Shown one piece after another: positions 18,125-27,841 of a stretch of 64,000 bases of DNA. Origin of the DNA: TMP-24 sp046348855 (lineage in GTDB: Bacteria > Pseudomonadota > Alphaproteobacteria > Rhodobacterales > Rhodobacteraceae); contig JAXMDK010000003.1 in assembly GCA_046348855.1 (NCBI GenBank), positions 1 through 64,000 on the forward strand, read 5' to 3'. Under the pieces are notes generated by a model. That model searched no databases and was not told where the DNA came from. It worked only from the letters and a program-made list of their open reading frames with translations. A program made the position numbers and the translations under genes. Each line of letters starts with the position of its first letter. The stretch's first letter is position 1.

Positions 18125-19171
18125 ATGCTTCTATTCCTTGTCCGACGATTGCTGGTGCTGATCGTCTCGGCGGCCTGCATCACCTTCGTGATCTTCTTTC
18201 TGACCAACCTTCAGCCGAACCTGGAAAAGATCGCCAAGTTCGAGGCCGGATCGCGCATCAGCGACGCCGAGGTCGCAAGCTGGCTGCAAAATAACGGCTA
18301 TGCCCGCCCGATGCTCATGCGCTACGGCGAATGGCTGGGGGTGGTGCCGGGCTGGACCGGCACCGACAATCAGGGTGCCGCGACCGGCCGCTGCATCCGC
18401 CCCGGCGACGACCCGGCCACCGCCCCCCGCTACTGCGGACTCCTGCAGGGCGACTGGGGCATGTCGTCGGTATTCAAGGAACCGGTGGGCAAGATCGTGG
18501 CCGTCCGCCTGGGCCTGACCGGCATCCTGATGTTCTGGGTGATGCTGGTGATGGTGCCGATCTCGCTCCTGATGGGCATCCTCGCGGGGATGCGCGAAGG
18601 CTCGCGGCTCGACCGGTCGCTCTCGACCCTGTCGATCGCTTCGACCTCGACGCCGGAATATGTCTCGGGCGTCGTGCTGATCGTCATCTTCGCCTCGTCG
18701 CTGACCGGACTGAAATGGTTCAAGGGCTCGGCCGCCAGCGCGATGGACGGCATCACTTTCGAGAATTTCTTCCTGCCGGTCGCCACCATCGCGCTTTATG
18801 GCATCGGCTACATCGCCCGCATGACCCGCGCCTCGATGACCGAGGTGATGACCGCCCAGTATATCCGCACCGCGCGGCTCAAGGGCGTCAGCTTCCGCGA
18901 CGTGGTGCTGCGGCATGCGCTCAGGAACGCGCTGATCGCGCCCTTCACCGTCATCATGCTGCAGTTCCCCTGGCTGCTGAACGGCGTCGTCATCACCGAG
19001 ACCCTGTTCAACTACAAGGGCTTCGGCTGGACGCTGGTGCAGGCGGCGGGCAACAACGACATCCAGCTTCTGCTGGGCTGTTCGGTCTGCGCGGTGTTCG
19101 TCGTGCTTGTCACCCAGCTGATCTCCGACATCGGCTATGCATTCCTCAATCCCAGAATTCGGATCGGCTGA
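18125..19171 (+). CDS. Peptide-type ABC transporter permease (DppB-like)
   Basis: A 348-residue inner membrane permease of the BPD_transp_1 family with about six membrane segments. The first is at the very N-terminus (FLVRRLLVLIVSAACITFVIFFL), followed by a large periplasmic loop of roughly 90 residues with two Cys (GRCIRPGDDPAT, YCGLLQGDWG). The EAA-type cytoplasmic loop is RTARLKGVSFRDVVLRHALRNALIAP. The stop lies one base before the next permease start. Confidence 0.9.
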   Translation: MLLFLVRRLLVLIVSAACITFVIFFLTNLQPNLEKIAKFEAGSRISDAEVASWLQNNGYARPMLMRYGEWLGVVPGWTGTDNQGAATGRCIRPGDDPATAPRYCGLLQGDWGMSSVFKEPVGKIVAVRLGLTGILMFWVMLVMVPISLLMGILAGMREGSRLDRSLSTLSIASTSTPEYVSGVVLIVIFASSLTGLKWFKGSAASAMDGITFENFFLPVATIALYGIGYIARMTRASMTEVMTAQYIRTARLKGVSFRDVVLRHALRNALIAPFTVIMLQFPWLLNGVVITETLFNYKGFGWTLVQAAGNNDIQLLLGCSVCAVFVVLVTQLISDIGYAFLNPRIRIG

Positions 19172-19172
19172 C

Positions 19173-20348
19173 ATGACCCCACTGAGCTGGAGCGAGATCA
19201 TCCTGGCCATTGCGCTGCGCCTGTGGCCGGTGTGGGCGGCGCTGATCGCAACCTTCGTCCTGTCGATCGCCTTCAAGCGGCGGCTGGGGCTGTACGGCAA
19301 GCTGTTCGACTCGACCGTCGGCATGGTCGGCTTTGCCCTGGTGATGTTCTGGGCCTATGCCGCCCTCTTCGCGCCCCTGATCGCCGACCACGACGTGCTG
19401 TCGCAGATCGGCCAGATGAAGAACGTCCTGCCCGGCACGCCGGTGCCCGACGGTACCAGCTATTATCTCCTGGGCGGCGACCACCTGGGCCGCGACGTCT
19501 TCAGCCGGATGGTGGTCGGCAGCCAGATCGTGCTGCGCATCGCACCCTTGGCGACGCTCTTTGCCTACATGGTCGGGATCACGCTCGGCCTTCCGGCCGG
19601 CTACTACGGCGGCAAGCTCGACGTGGGCCTCAGCTTCCTGGCCAACCTGGTCCTGGCCTTCCCGGTGATCCTGTTGTTCTACCTGCTCGTCACCCCCGAG
19701 ATCGTCCAGACGGGCCTGCCGCAATATGTCTCGGCAGCGATCTTCGTGCTGCCGCTCCTGTTCCTGGTCCTGCTCCTGAACTCGCGCTTCTATGTGAAGC
19801 CGATGTTCCGCAACGTCGCGGTGGCACTGATCGTCATCATCGGCGGCTGGGCCTACCTGTCGCTGATCAGCGAGGCCGATACCCGCATCAACTTCCTGCC
19901 CGCACGCATCGACCTGATCCATGTGCCCGCCAACATCCTGATCGTGTTCGTGTCGGTCATCTTCGTGAACGCGCCCACCGTCTTCCGCATCGTCCGCGGC
20001 CTGACGCTGGACATCCGCACCCGCGACTATGTGTCGGCGGCGCAGACCCGCGGCGAAGGGGCCTGGTACATCATGCTGTGGGAAATCCTGCCCAATGCCC
20101 GCGGGCCGCTGATCGTCGATTTCTGCCTGAGGATCGGCTACACCACCATCCTGCTCGGCACACTCGGCTTCTTCGGCCTGGGCCTGTCGCCGGAAAGCCC
20201 GGACTGGGGCTCGACCATCAACGCCGGCCGCAAGCTCCTGACCATCGCCCCCCATCCGGCCTTCGTGCCGGCGCTCGCCCTGATGAGCCTGGTCCTGGGC
20301 CTGAACCTGCTGGCCGACGGCCTGCGCGAAGAAAGCCTGAGGGACTGA
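19173..20348 (+). CDS. Peptide-type ABC transporter permease (DppC-like, enlarged)
   Basis: A 391-residue partner permease, starting at the ATG at 19173. At about 300 residues DppC proteins are usually shorter. The extra length is a central stretch with more hydrophobic segments (AIFVLPLLFLVLLLNSRFY, VAVALIVIIGGWAYLSLI) before the conserved core. Family blocks are LLGGDHLGRDVFSRMVVGSQIVL and, in the EAA loop, DYVSAAQTRGEGAWYIMLWEILPNARGP. The C-terminus LMSLVLGLNLLADGLREESLRD is typical. It works with the DppB-like subunit and the fused ATPase downstream. Confidence 0.9.
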   Translation: MTPLSWSEIILAIALRLWPVWAALIATFVLSIAFKRRLGLYGKLFDSTVGMVGFALVMFWAYAALFAPLIADHDVLSQIGQMKNVLPGTPVPDGTSYYLLGGDHLGRDVFSRMVVGSQIVLRIAPLATLFAYMVGITLGLPAGYYGGKLDVGLSFLANLVLAFPVILLFYLLVTPEIVQTGLPQYVSAAIFVLPLLFLVLLLNSRFYVKPMFRNVAVALIVIIGGWAYLSLISEADTRINFLPARIDLIHVPANILIVFVSVIFVNAPTVFRIVRGLTLDIRTRDYVSAAQTRGEGAWYIMLWEILPNARGPLIVDFCLRIGYTTILLGTLGFFGLGLSPESPDWGSTINAGRKLLTIAPHPAFVPALALMSLVLGLNLLADGLREESLRD

Positions 20349-20370
20349 GGGGGCATCCGCCCCTTCTCCC

Positions 20371-20411
20371 TGGTCCAAGTATCCCGGGGGTCCGGGGGCA
20401 GAGCCCCCGGC
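20371..20411. repeat. Intergenic AAATATCC-type repeat with GC hairpin, copy 2
   Basis: TGGTCCAAGTATCCC (20371-20385) is followed by a perfect 8-bp stem, CCGGGGGC/GCCCCCGG with loop AGA (20392-20399 and 20403-20410). It lies between the second permease and the ATPase gene of one operon, so if it folds in mRNA it may reduce read-through or protect the upstream message. The sequence closely matches the hairpin arm of the copies at 56.05 and 61.82 kb. Confidence 0.65.
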
Positions 20412-20437
20412 CTCCTCTCCAGACGGAAGGCCCGATC

Positions 20438-22531
20438 ATGTCCGACACATCCACCTGGGACCCCTCCAAACCCATCCTCGAGATCGAGAACCTGTCGATC
20501 TCCTTCTTCACCCGGCTCAGGGAAATCCCGGCGGTGATGGATTTCTCCTGCTCGGTCATGGCCGGCGAGGCGATGGGCCTGGTTGGCGAATCCGGCTGCG
20601 GCAAGTCGACGGTGGCGCTGGCGGTGATGCGCGACCTCGGCAAGAACGGCCGGATCGTCGGCGGCTCGATCCGCTTCAAGGGCCGCGACCTGACCCACAT
20701 GACCGACGAGGAACTGCGCCACATCCGCGGCAGCGAGATCGCCATGATCTACCAGGAGCCGATGGCCTCGCTCAATCCGGCGATGAAGATCGGCGCCCAG
20801 CTGGCCGAAGTGCCGATGATCCACGAAGGCATGGCCAAGGACGAGGCGTGGAAGCTGGCCCGCCAGATCGTCGCCGACGTGCGCCTGCCCGACCCCGACC
20901 GCATCCTGCGGTCCTACCCGCACCAGCTTTCGGGCGGCCAGCAGCAGCGCATCGTCATCGCCATGGCGCTGATGTCGAAGCCGGCGCTGCTGATCCTGGA
21001 CGAACCCACCACCGCGCTCGACGTGACGGTCGAGGCCGGGATCGTCGACCTGGTCAAGGATCTTGGCCGCAAGTACGGCACCTCGATGCTGTTCATCAGC
21101 CACAACCTCGGGCTGGTGCTGGACGTCTGCAACCGGCTGTGCGTGATGTATTCGGGCGAAGCGGTCGAAACCGGCGCGGTTGTCGACGTGTTCGACCGGA
21201 TGCAGCATCCCTATACCCAGGCGCTGTTCCGCTCGATCCCGCTGCCGGGCGCCGACAAGAACGCCCGCCCGCTGGTGTCGATCCCCGGCAACTTTCCCTT
21301 GCCGCACGAACGCCCGAACGGCTGCAACTTCGGCCCGCGCTGTTCCTACTTCGTCAAGGGCCAGTGCGATGCGGCAGACGTGCCGATGGTGCCGGTCGCC
21401 GGCCACGACCGCCACGATACCCGCTGCCTGCGCGTGGCCGAGATCGACTGGAACGCCCCTCCCGCCGCCAAGACCGGCCAAGCCAAGGGCGAGATCGGCC
21501 CGGTCGTGCTGAAGATGGACGACGTGAAGAAATACTACGAAGTCTCGTCGGGCATGTTCGGCGGCGGCGGCAAGAAGGTGGTCAAGGCCAACGAGACCCT
21601 CAGCTTCGAGGCGCACGAAGGCGAAACGCTGGCCATCGTCGGCGAGTCGGGCTGCGGCAAGTCGACCTTTGCCAAGGTGCTGATGGGGCTGGAAACCGCG
21701 ACCTCGGGCAAGATCATGCTCTATGACCGCGACATCCAGAACACGCCGATCGAAAAGCGGACGACCGAAACCGTGTCGGGCGTGCAGATGGTGTTCCAGA
21801 ACCCGTTCGACACGCTGAACCCGTCGATGACCGTCGGCCGCCAGATCATCCGGGCGCTGGAAATCTTCGGCCAGGGCAAGGACGACAGGGACCGCGAGAA
21901 CCGGATGCTGGAACTGCTCGACCTGGTGAAGCTGCCGCGCGCCTTTGCGACGCGGATGCCGCGCCAGCTGTCGGGCGGGCAGAAGCAGCGGGTCGGCATC
22001 GCCCGCGCCTTCGCCGGCGGTGCCAAGGTGGTGGTGGCGGACGAACCGGTGTCGGCGCTCGACGTGTCGGTGCAGGCGGCGGTCACCGACCTCCTGATGG
22101 AAATCCAGCGCAAGAACCGCACCACGCTTCTGTTCATCAGCCACGACCTTTCCATCGTGCGCTATCTGTCCGACCGGGTGATGGTCATGTATCTCGGCCA
22201 TGTGGTCGAGCTTGGCACCACCGAGCAGGTCTTTTCGCCTCCCTACCACCCCTATACCGAGGCGCTCTTGTCGGCGGTGCCGATCGCCGACACCCATGTC
22301 GAGAAGAAACGCATCGTGCTGGAAGGCGACATCCCCTCGGCGATGAACCCGCCGCCGGGCTGCCCGTTCCAGACCCGCTGCCGGTGGAAATCGCGGGTGA
22401 CGCCCGCCGGCCTGTGCGAGCGCGAGATGCCGCCGATGCGAGTTTTGGCCGGCGGCCACCAGATCAAGTGCCACCTGTCGGATGCCGAATTCGCCAGCAT
22501 GGAGCCGGTGATCAAGATCGCCGCCGAATAG
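20438..22531 (+). CDS. Fused double ABC ATPase for peptide-type import (DppD-DppF)
   Basis: A 697-residue cytoplasmic protein with two complete ATP-binding domains in one chain. The first has Walker A GESGCGKST (about 50-58), LSGGQQQR and Walker B ALLILDEPTTALDV, then the oligopeptide C-terminal motif FGPRCSYFVKGQC. The second has GESGCGKST (about 404), LSGGQKQRVGIARA and VVVADEPVSALDV, and again a Cys-rich end (GCPFQTRCRWKS). The ATG at 20438 opens the conserved domain. The much longer frame upstream is antisense noise over the permease. Confidence 0.93.
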   Translation: MSDTSTWDPSKPILEIENLSISFFTRLREIPAVMDFSCSVMAGEAMGLVGESGCGKSTVALAVMRDLGKNGRIVGGSIRFKGRDLTHMTDEELRHIRGSEIAMIYQEPMASLNPAMKIGAQLAEVPMIHEGMAKDEAWKLARQIVADVRLPDPDRILRSYPHQLSGGQQQRIVIAMALMSKPALLILDEPTTALDVTVEAGIVDLVKDLGRKYGTSMLFISHNLGLVLDVCNRLCVMYSGEAVETGAVVDVFDRMQHPYTQALFRSIPLPGADKNARPLVSIPGNFPLPHERPNGCNFGPRCSYFVKGQCDAADVPMVPVAGHDRHDTRCLRVAEIDWNAPPAAKTGQAKGEIGPVVLKMDDVKKYYEVSSGMFGGGGKKVVKANETLSFEAHEGETLAIVGESGCGKSTFAKVLMGLETATSGKIMLYDRDIQNTPIEKRTTETVSGVQMVFQNPFDTLNPSMTVGRQIIRALEIFGQGKDDRDRENRMLELLDLVKLPRAFATRMPRQLSGGQKQRVGIARAFAGGAKVVVADEPVSALDVSVQAAVTDLLMEIQRKNRTTLLFISHDLSIVRYLSDRVMVMYLGHVVELGTTEQVFSPPYHPYTEALLSAVPIADTHVEKKRIVLEGDIPSAMNPPPGCPFQTRCRWKSRVTPAGLCEREMPPMRVLAGGHQIKCHLSDAEFASMEPVIKIAAE

Positions 22532-22541
22532 GCCGGGCGTT

Positions 22542-24185
22542 TCAGACCGCCTTGAGGATTCGGACCTGCCAGGGCGTCAGCGACAGGTGCCCGGCATGGG
22601 CTGCGTCGCCATCGCCGGGCTGGATGGGCTCCCAGCGGCCGTTCGGCAAGGTCAGGCCCGCCGCCTCGTCCGACAGGTTGGCAGCGATGAACAGATCCTC
22701 GCCCCCGCCCTTGCGCCGGAAGGACAGAACCGCGCCATCGGCCCGCATCGCCTCCTGTTCGCCGCCGGTCAGGCCGGGGTGGGCATGGCGGAGCGCCAGC
22801 GCCTGCCGGTAGTGGGCGAGCAGCCCGCCCGCATCCCGTTCCGCCGCATCGACCGCCCGCGCAAGATGGGCAGCCGGAACCGGTAGCCACGGCCGGCCAT
22901 CGCTGAACCCGCCATTCGGCGCATCCTTCTGCCAGGCCATCGGCGTCCGGCAGCCGTCGCGACCCTTGAACTCGGGCCAGAATTCCTTGCCGTAGGGGTC
23001 TTGCAGATCCTCGAAGGCGATATCGGCTTCGGGCAGGCCCAGTTCTTCACCCTGATAGAGGCACGCTGAACCGCGCAGGCACATCAGAAGTGTCGCATAA
23101 GCCTTTGCCGCTTCGTCTGAAATCGACCACCGACTGATATGGCGCGGCATGTCGTGGTTGGAATAGGCCCAGCAGGGCCAGGCGTGAGGAGCCTTTTCCT
23201 CGAGCCGCGCGAAAATCTCGGCGATCCGTGCCGCTGTCAGCCGCTCGCCCGCCAGGAAATCGAAGGAATAGCACATCTGCATCAGGTCGTTGCCGGACGT
23301 GTATTGGCCCATGATTTCCAGCCCGCGCTGCGCATCGCCCACCTCGCCGACCGCCGCCGCGTTGTAACGGTCCATCAGCGCGCGAAGTTTCCGCAGGAAA
23401 CCAAGGTTTTCCGGCTGGTTCTTCGAGTAAATATGCTCCTGCCAGTTATAGGGGTTGACCAGCGGCGCGATCGAATCGTTGCGGTCCGAAACCGGCAGCG
23501 GAGGATTGTCGCGCAACTGTCTGTCGTGAAAGTAGAAATTTATCGTATCGAGCCGGAATCCATCCACGCCGCGATCCAGCCAGAACCGCGCCACGTCCAG
23601 AAGCGCCTCCTGCACCGCCGGATTGTGGAAGTTCAGGTCGGGCTGCGAGGTCAGGAAATTGTGCAGATAATACTGCATCCGCTTGCCGTTCCAGGCCCAG
23701 GCGGTGCCGCCGAAGACCGAGGGCCAGTTGTTCGGCACGGTGCCGTCGGGTTTGGGGTCGGCCCAGACATACCAGTCGGCCTTGGGTGCGGTCCGCCCCG
23801 ACTTGCTGTCCTGAAACCACGGATGCCGGTCCGAGGTATGGGACAGCACAAGGTCGATCATCACCCGCAGGCCCAGCTCATGCGCCCGCGCCACCAGCGC
23901 GTCGAAATCCCTGAGCGTCCCGAACATCGGGTCGACATCGCGGTAGTCCGACACGTCGTAGCCGAAGTCCTTCATCGGCGAGGTGAAAAAGGGCGAAACC
24001 CAGATCGCGTCGACGCCCAGCCGCGCCACATGGTCGAGCCGCCGGGTGATGCCCGGCAGGTCGCCCACCCCGTCGCCATCGGTGTCCTGAAAGCTGCGCG
24101 GGTAGATCTGATAGATCACCGCGCCGCGCCACCAGTCGGCGGGGCCGGAAAGCTGGCGGTTGGTCTGGTTTTTTGCCGATGTCAT
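22542..24185 (-). CDS. aglA: Alpha-glucosidase (GH13)
   Basis: A 547-residue cytoplasmic GH13 enzyme (AglA/oligo-1,6-glucosidase group) that splits imported alpha-glucosides such as sucrose, maltose or trehalose to glucose. The barrel starts at WWRGAVIYQIYPRSFQDTDGDGVGDLPG. The catalytic triad is visible: nucleophile Asp about 213 in GFRLDTINF, acid Glu about 281 in AAVGEVG, and Asp about 345 in YSNHDMPRH. The ATG at 24185 has TGAGG upstream. A GTG at 24197, overlapping the aglG stop by 4 bases, is the alternative. It is last in the aglE-F-G-A operon. Confidence 0.92.
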   Translation of the reverse strand: MTSAKNQTNRQLSGPADWWRGAVIYQIYPRSFQDTDGDGVGDLPGITRRLDHVARLGVDAIWVSPFFTSPMKDFGYDVSDYRDVDPMFGTLRDFDALVARAHELGLRVMIDLVLSHTSDRHPWFQDSKSGRTAPKADWYVWADPKPDGTVPNNWPSVFGGTAWAWNGKRMQYYLHNFLTSQPDLNFHNPAVQEALLDVARFWLDRGVDGFRLDTINFYFHDRQLRDNPPLPVSDRNDSIAPLVNPYNWQEHIYSKNQPENLGFLRKLRALMDRYNAAAVGEVGDAQRGLEIMGQYTSGNDLMQMCYSFDFLAGERLTAARIAEIFARLEEKAPHAWPCWAYSNHDMPRHISRWSISDEAAKAYATLLMCLRGSACLYQGEELGLPEADIAFEDLQDPYGKEFWPEFKGRDGCRTPMAWQKDAPNGGFSDGRPWLPVPAAHLARAVDAAERDAGGLLAHYRQALALRHAHPGLTGGEQEAMRADGAVLSFRRKGGGEDLFIAANLSDEAAGLTLPNGRWEPIQPGDGDAAHAGHLSLTPWQVRILKAV

Positions 24186-24193
24186 CGCTTGCC

Positions 24194-25324
24194 TCACTTG
24201 ACCGAGCCGGCCAGAAGGCCACGCACAAGATACCGTTGCAGGGTGAAGAACACCAATATCGGCACTGCGATCGAAACGAAAGCCGATGCGGCCAGAACAT
24301 CCCAGTCGCCGCCGCGCGAACCGAGCAGATTCACCAGCCGCCCGGTCAGCACCAGCTTGTCATCCTGCGGCCCAAGGAACACCAGTGCCACCAGCAGGTC
24401 GTTCCAGGTCCACAGGAACTGAAAGATCGCAAAGCTCGCCAGCGCCGGAAAGGACAGGGGCAGCACGATGCGCGAAAAGATCTGCAGTTCGCTCGCACCG
24501 TCGATGCGGGCGCTTTCGATGATCTCGCGCGGCAGCCCGGAGATGGAGTTGCGCAGCAGGTAGATCGCCAGCGGCATGCCGAAGCCGGTGTGCGCCAGCC
24601 AGATGCCGACATAGCTTTTCGGATCGACCCCCAGCGCCTGCCCGACCGTGTTGTATATCCGCAGAAGCGGGATCAGCGACATCTGCAACGGCACGACCAG
24701 GAGGCCCACCACCCCGGCAATCAGCAGCGACCGACCGGGAAAGCGCATCCAGCTGAGCGCGTAGGCGGCGAATGCCGCGACCAGGATCGGGATGACGGTC
24801 GAGGGCACCGCCACGGTCAACGAATTCAGGAACGACCGGCCCAGCCCCTCGGCCAGAAGCACGCTGCGGTAGTTGGCGACGGTGAAGCGCGGCGGCACGG
24901 TGGCGGTGTAGAAGATCCGCTGGCCGCGCTGGCCCTTGAAGCTGTGCGGGCCGGACAGGACGAAGGCGCCGTCGGCCGCGACACTCAGGCTGACGCCCTG
25001 CCCCAGGTCGGCGATCTCTCCCGGCCGGAAGGCGTCGGGCTTCTTCGAGGAAAAGCCGAAGGCCTCGACCTCGCCCGCCCCGCCAGCGAAAACCGAGCCG
25101 CGCAGGACGACGGCCGCACCCTCCTGCACCTCGCCATCGCCTTCCGGGGCACGGAACATTTCCTTCTGCGCCGACGCGGACAGCGCCGTCCACCAGCCCG
25201 AGGCCGCGATCTGGTCGCGGTCGCGGAACGAGGTGACCAGCAGCCCCGCCGTCGGCAGGACCCACAGCGCCACCAGGATCAGCGCCGACAGGTGGACCGC
25301 CCAGCGGAGCGGGTTGCGGGCCAT
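24194..25324 (-). CDS. aglG: Alpha-glucoside ABC transporter permease AglG
   Basis: A 376-residue MalG-type permease. After the first membrane segment (WAVHLSALILVALWVLPTAG) there is a periplasmic insertion of roughly 100 residues (starting near FRDRDQIAASGWW), a known feature of AglG proteins that is absent in E. coli MalG. The EAA loop is IIESARIDGASELQIFSRIVLPLSFP. The ATG at 25324, one base after the aglF stop and preceded by GGAGGG, is chosen over an ATG inside aglF. Confidence 0.9.
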   Translation of the reverse strand: MARNPLRWAVHLSALILVALWVLPTAGLLVTSFRDRDQIAASGWWTALSASAQKEMFRAPEGDGEVQEGAAVVLRGSVFAGGAGEVEAFGFSSKKPDAFRPGEIADLGQGVSLSVAADGAFVLSGPHSFKGQRGQRIFYTATVPPRFTVANYRSVLLAEGLGRSFLNSLTVAVPSTVIPILVAAFAAYALSWMRFPGRSLLIAGVVGLLVVPLQMSLIPLLRIYNTVGQALGVDPKSYVGIWLAHTGFGMPLAIYLLRNSISGLPREIIESARIDGASELQIFSRIVLPLSFPALASFAIFQFLWTWNDLLVALVFLGPQDDKLVLTGRLVNLLGSRGGDWDVLAASAFVSIAVPILVFFTLQRYLVRGLLAGSVK

Positions 25325-25325
25325 G

Positions 25326-26336
25326 TCAGCGGCCCTCCATCTCGGCATGCGCCTGGCGGATGTTCCAGACCATGATCGGGATGACCAGCAGCATCAGCAC
25401 CATGGCGATGGCCGCCCCCCGGCCGAAGTCGCCGCCGCCGCGGAACATCCAGTCGAACATCAGGTTCGCCAGCACGTTCGTCTGCCACTGGCCGTTGGTC
25501 ATGGCCAGCACGATGTCGAAGACCTTGAGCACGGTGATGGTGATCGTGGTCCAGACCACAGCGATCGTGCCCCAGATCTGCGGAACCAGGATGTAGAAGA
25601 AGATCTGGATCGGGTTGGCGCCATCCAGGATCGCGGCCTCGATGGTTTCCTCGGGGATGCCGCGCAGCGCCGCCGCGAGGATCACCATGGCAAAGCCGGT
25701 CTGTATCCAGACGAGGATCGCCATCAGGAAGAAGTTGTTCCAGAAGGGCAGCGCAATCCAGGCCTGCGGGTCGGCGCCGAACCGGGTCACAAGTGCATTC
25801 AGCAGGCCGATCTGGCTGTCGCCGCCGGCGCGGTAGTCATAGACGAACTTCCAGATCACAGCCGCGCCGACGAAGGAAATCGCCATCGGCATGAAGATCA
25901 GCGACCGCGCAACATTGCCCCAGCCGATGCAGTCGGTCAGCGCCGCCGCGACCAGGCCTAGCCCGGTCGACATGGCAGGAACGACCAGCAACCACAGGAA
26001 ATTGTTGAAGATCGCTTCACGAAAGCCCGGATCGGTCAGCAGCCACACATAGTTGGCGCCGCCGACCCACGCCTGCCCCGACTTGTCGTGCAAGGACAGC
26101 CACAGCGTGGCGAACAAGGGATAGACGAGATAAAGCGCCAGCACCGCCAGCGCCGGGCCGAGGAACAGCCACGGCCGCACCAGGCTGGCGCGGCCGGCGT
26201 TCCGGGCATTCGCCGCGCGGTCGCCGCCCTGCTCCGGCAACAGCCGGTCGAGGCACCAGTTGGCGCCCCAGTACCAGCTGACCGTCGCAAATATCCCCAG
26301 AACGATGGTGAAAAGCGCCGTTCCGATCTGCGTCAT
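25326..26336 (-). CDS. aglF: Alpha-glucoside ABC transporter permease AglF
   Basis: A 336-residue MalF-type permease with an N-terminal membrane segment (LFTIVLGIFATVSWYWGANW), a charged linker, and the conserved permease core. The EAA loop is IEAAILDGANPIQIFFYILVPQIWG, and NGQWQTNVLANLMFDWMFRGGGDFGRGAA near the end is typical of AglF. It pairs with AglG and receives ligand from AglE. No ATPase (AglK/MsmX type) is encoded in this operon, so a shared ATPase from elsewhere must drive transport. Confidence 0.9.
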   Translation of the reverse strand: MTQIGTALFTIVLGIFATVSWYWGANWCLDRLLPEQGGDRAANARNAGRASLVRPWLFLGPALAVLALYLVYPLFATLWLSLHDKSGQAWVGGANYVWLLTDPGFREAIFNNFLWLLVVPAMSTGLGLVAAALTDCIGWGNVARSLIFMPMAISFVGAAVIWKFVYDYRAGGDSQIGLLNALVTRFGADPQAWIALPFWNNFFLMAILVWIQTGFAMVILAAALRGIPEETIEAAILDGANPIQIFFYILVPQIWGTIAVVWTTITITVLKVFDIVLAMTNGQWQTNVLANLMFDWMFRGGGDFGRGAAIAMVLMLLVIPIMVWNIRQAHAEMEGR

Positions 26337-26414
26337 CCGGCTGTCCCCCGGTCCAGACCGCCGGGCGCGACGGACGCGCGCGGCGGACAGGTTCCGTCCC
26401 GCATCGCAGCGGGC

Positions 26415-27767
26415 CTACTTGATCGCGTCCCAGTCCTTCTGGATCTGCGCCGCGACGTCCGCCGCCGACTTGCCGCCGGCATAGTCGACCATCCCGGTCC
26501 AGAACGATCCCGCGCCGATCTTGCCGGGCATCAGATCGGACCCGTCGAAGCGGAAGGTGGTCGCGTCCAGCAGGATCCGGCCCTGTTTCTTCAGGACATC
26601 GTTGGCGTAGGCATCGGGATTGACGCCCTTGAACGGGGTCAGGAAGCCCGACTGTGCCATCCAGACCTCATGGGCGATCGGCGTCTTGAGGAAGTCGATG
26701 AAGGCGCGGGCGGCGGGACCGTCCCTGGTGATCATCGCCAGCGTCCCGGCGCCCAGCACCGGGCGGCCCAGATCCTTGCCCGCATAGGCCGGGAAGTAGA
26801 AGAAATCGGCATCCTTGCCCAGTTCGACCCCCTCGGGGAAGAAGGACGGGATGAACGACGCCTGCTTGTGCATGTAGCACTTCGGCGGCGAGGTGAAGAG
26901 CCCCTTGGGGCTGTCGCGGAAGTCGGTGACGGCCACCGCCGCCGCGCCGCCGTCGACGAACTTGTCGTTGCGCGCGAACCAGCCGAATTCGTCGATGGCA
27001 TTGACGACCGCCGGGTCGGTGAAGGGAATGGTGTTCGTGACCCACTTGTCATAGGTCTCGGGCGAGGCGGTGCGCAGCAGCATGTCCTCAACCCAGTCGG
27101 TCGCCGGCCAGCCGGTCGCGCCGCCGGACCCCAGCCCGATGCACCAGGGCGTTCCGCCGTCGGCCACGATCTTTTCAGTCAGGGCCTTCAGCTCCTCCAT
27201 TGTCTTGGGCACTTCGTAACCGGCATCCTGGAAGTTCTCGGGCGAATACCAGACCAGCGATTTCAGGTCGGCCTTGTAGGGAAAGGCGTAAAGCGCGTCC
27301 TTCCCGTCCTTGCCTTTGTAGGTGCCCAGCCTGGCCCAACTGTCGCCCGCCGCGTAATTGTCGGTCAGCCATTTCGCCGTGTCGTCGCCCAGGGGTGTCA
27401 GCAGCCCCTTGGCGGCCAGGTCGGCGATCAGGCCGGGCTGCGGCAGGATGGCGATGTCGGGCGGCGATCCGGCCTGGGTGTCGATGACGATCTGCTGTTC
27501 GTAGTTCTCGGACGAGGAATAGTTGACCTTGGCCCCGGTCGCGGCGGTGAAATAGGCCAGCACGCTTTCGGCCAGCGCCTGATCCTCGCCGCGCCAGGGA
27601 CCGAAGATCGTCAGGCTCTGGCCGTCCAGCTTGTGAGCGGCGGAAAAGTCCGTGTAGCTCTGCCAGTTGAAGCGCTGGTCCTCGCCGGGCTTGAACTTCA
27701 GATCGTCCGCCACCGCCGCGCCTGCAAGCAGCGCCATCGCAACGGCGCCGGTCAGCCATGTCCTCAT
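26415..27767 (-). CDS. aglE: Alpha-glucoside ABC transporter binding protein AglE
   Basis: A 450-residue periplasmic family 1 binding protein with a signal peptide of about 20 residues (MRTWLTGAVAMALLAGAAVA). The mature protein has SLTIFGPWRGEDQALAESVLAYF and aromatic-rich ligand segments (PWCIGLGSGGATGWPATDWVEDMLL). It begins the aglE-F-G-A operon. An operator-like sequence lies about 75 bases upstream of its start. The substrate is assigned from the neighbouring alpha-glucosidase and from similarity of the whole operon to rhizobial agl genes. Confidence 0.9.
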   Translation of the reverse strand: MRTWLTGAVAMALLAGAAVADDLKFKPGEDQRFNWQSYTDFSAAHKLDGQSLTIFGPWRGEDQALAESVLAYFTAATGAKVNYSSSENYEQQIVIDTQAGSPPDIAILPQPGLIADLAAKGLLTPLGDDTAKWLTDNYAAGDSWARLGTYKGKDGKDALYAFPYKADLKSLVWYSPENFQDAGYEVPKTMEELKALTEKIVADGGTPWCIGLGSGGATGWPATDWVEDMLLRTASPETYDKWVTNTIPFTDPAVVNAIDEFGWFARNDKFVDGGAAAVAVTDFRDSPKGLFTSPPKCYMHKQASFIPSFFPEGVELGKDADFFYFPAYAGKDLGRPVLGAGTLAMITRDGPAARAFIDFLKTPIAHEVWMAQSGFLTPFKGVNPDAYANDVLKKQGRILLDATTFRFDGSDLMPGKIGAGSFWTGMVDYAGGKSAADVAAQIQKDWDAIK

Positions 27768-27841
27768 TTGCGCATCCTCCCTGCAGTGCTGCGGTCTTGC
27801 CTTGACCGGAACCCCGAACGGCCCGGCGGCGCCACGCTTCG

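Noticed and set aside
20138..22474. A 778-codon open frame on the minus strand opposite the fused ATPase
   Set aside because: The plus strand encodes two full ABC domains. The antisense translation is rich in Asp, His and Arg with no motif.
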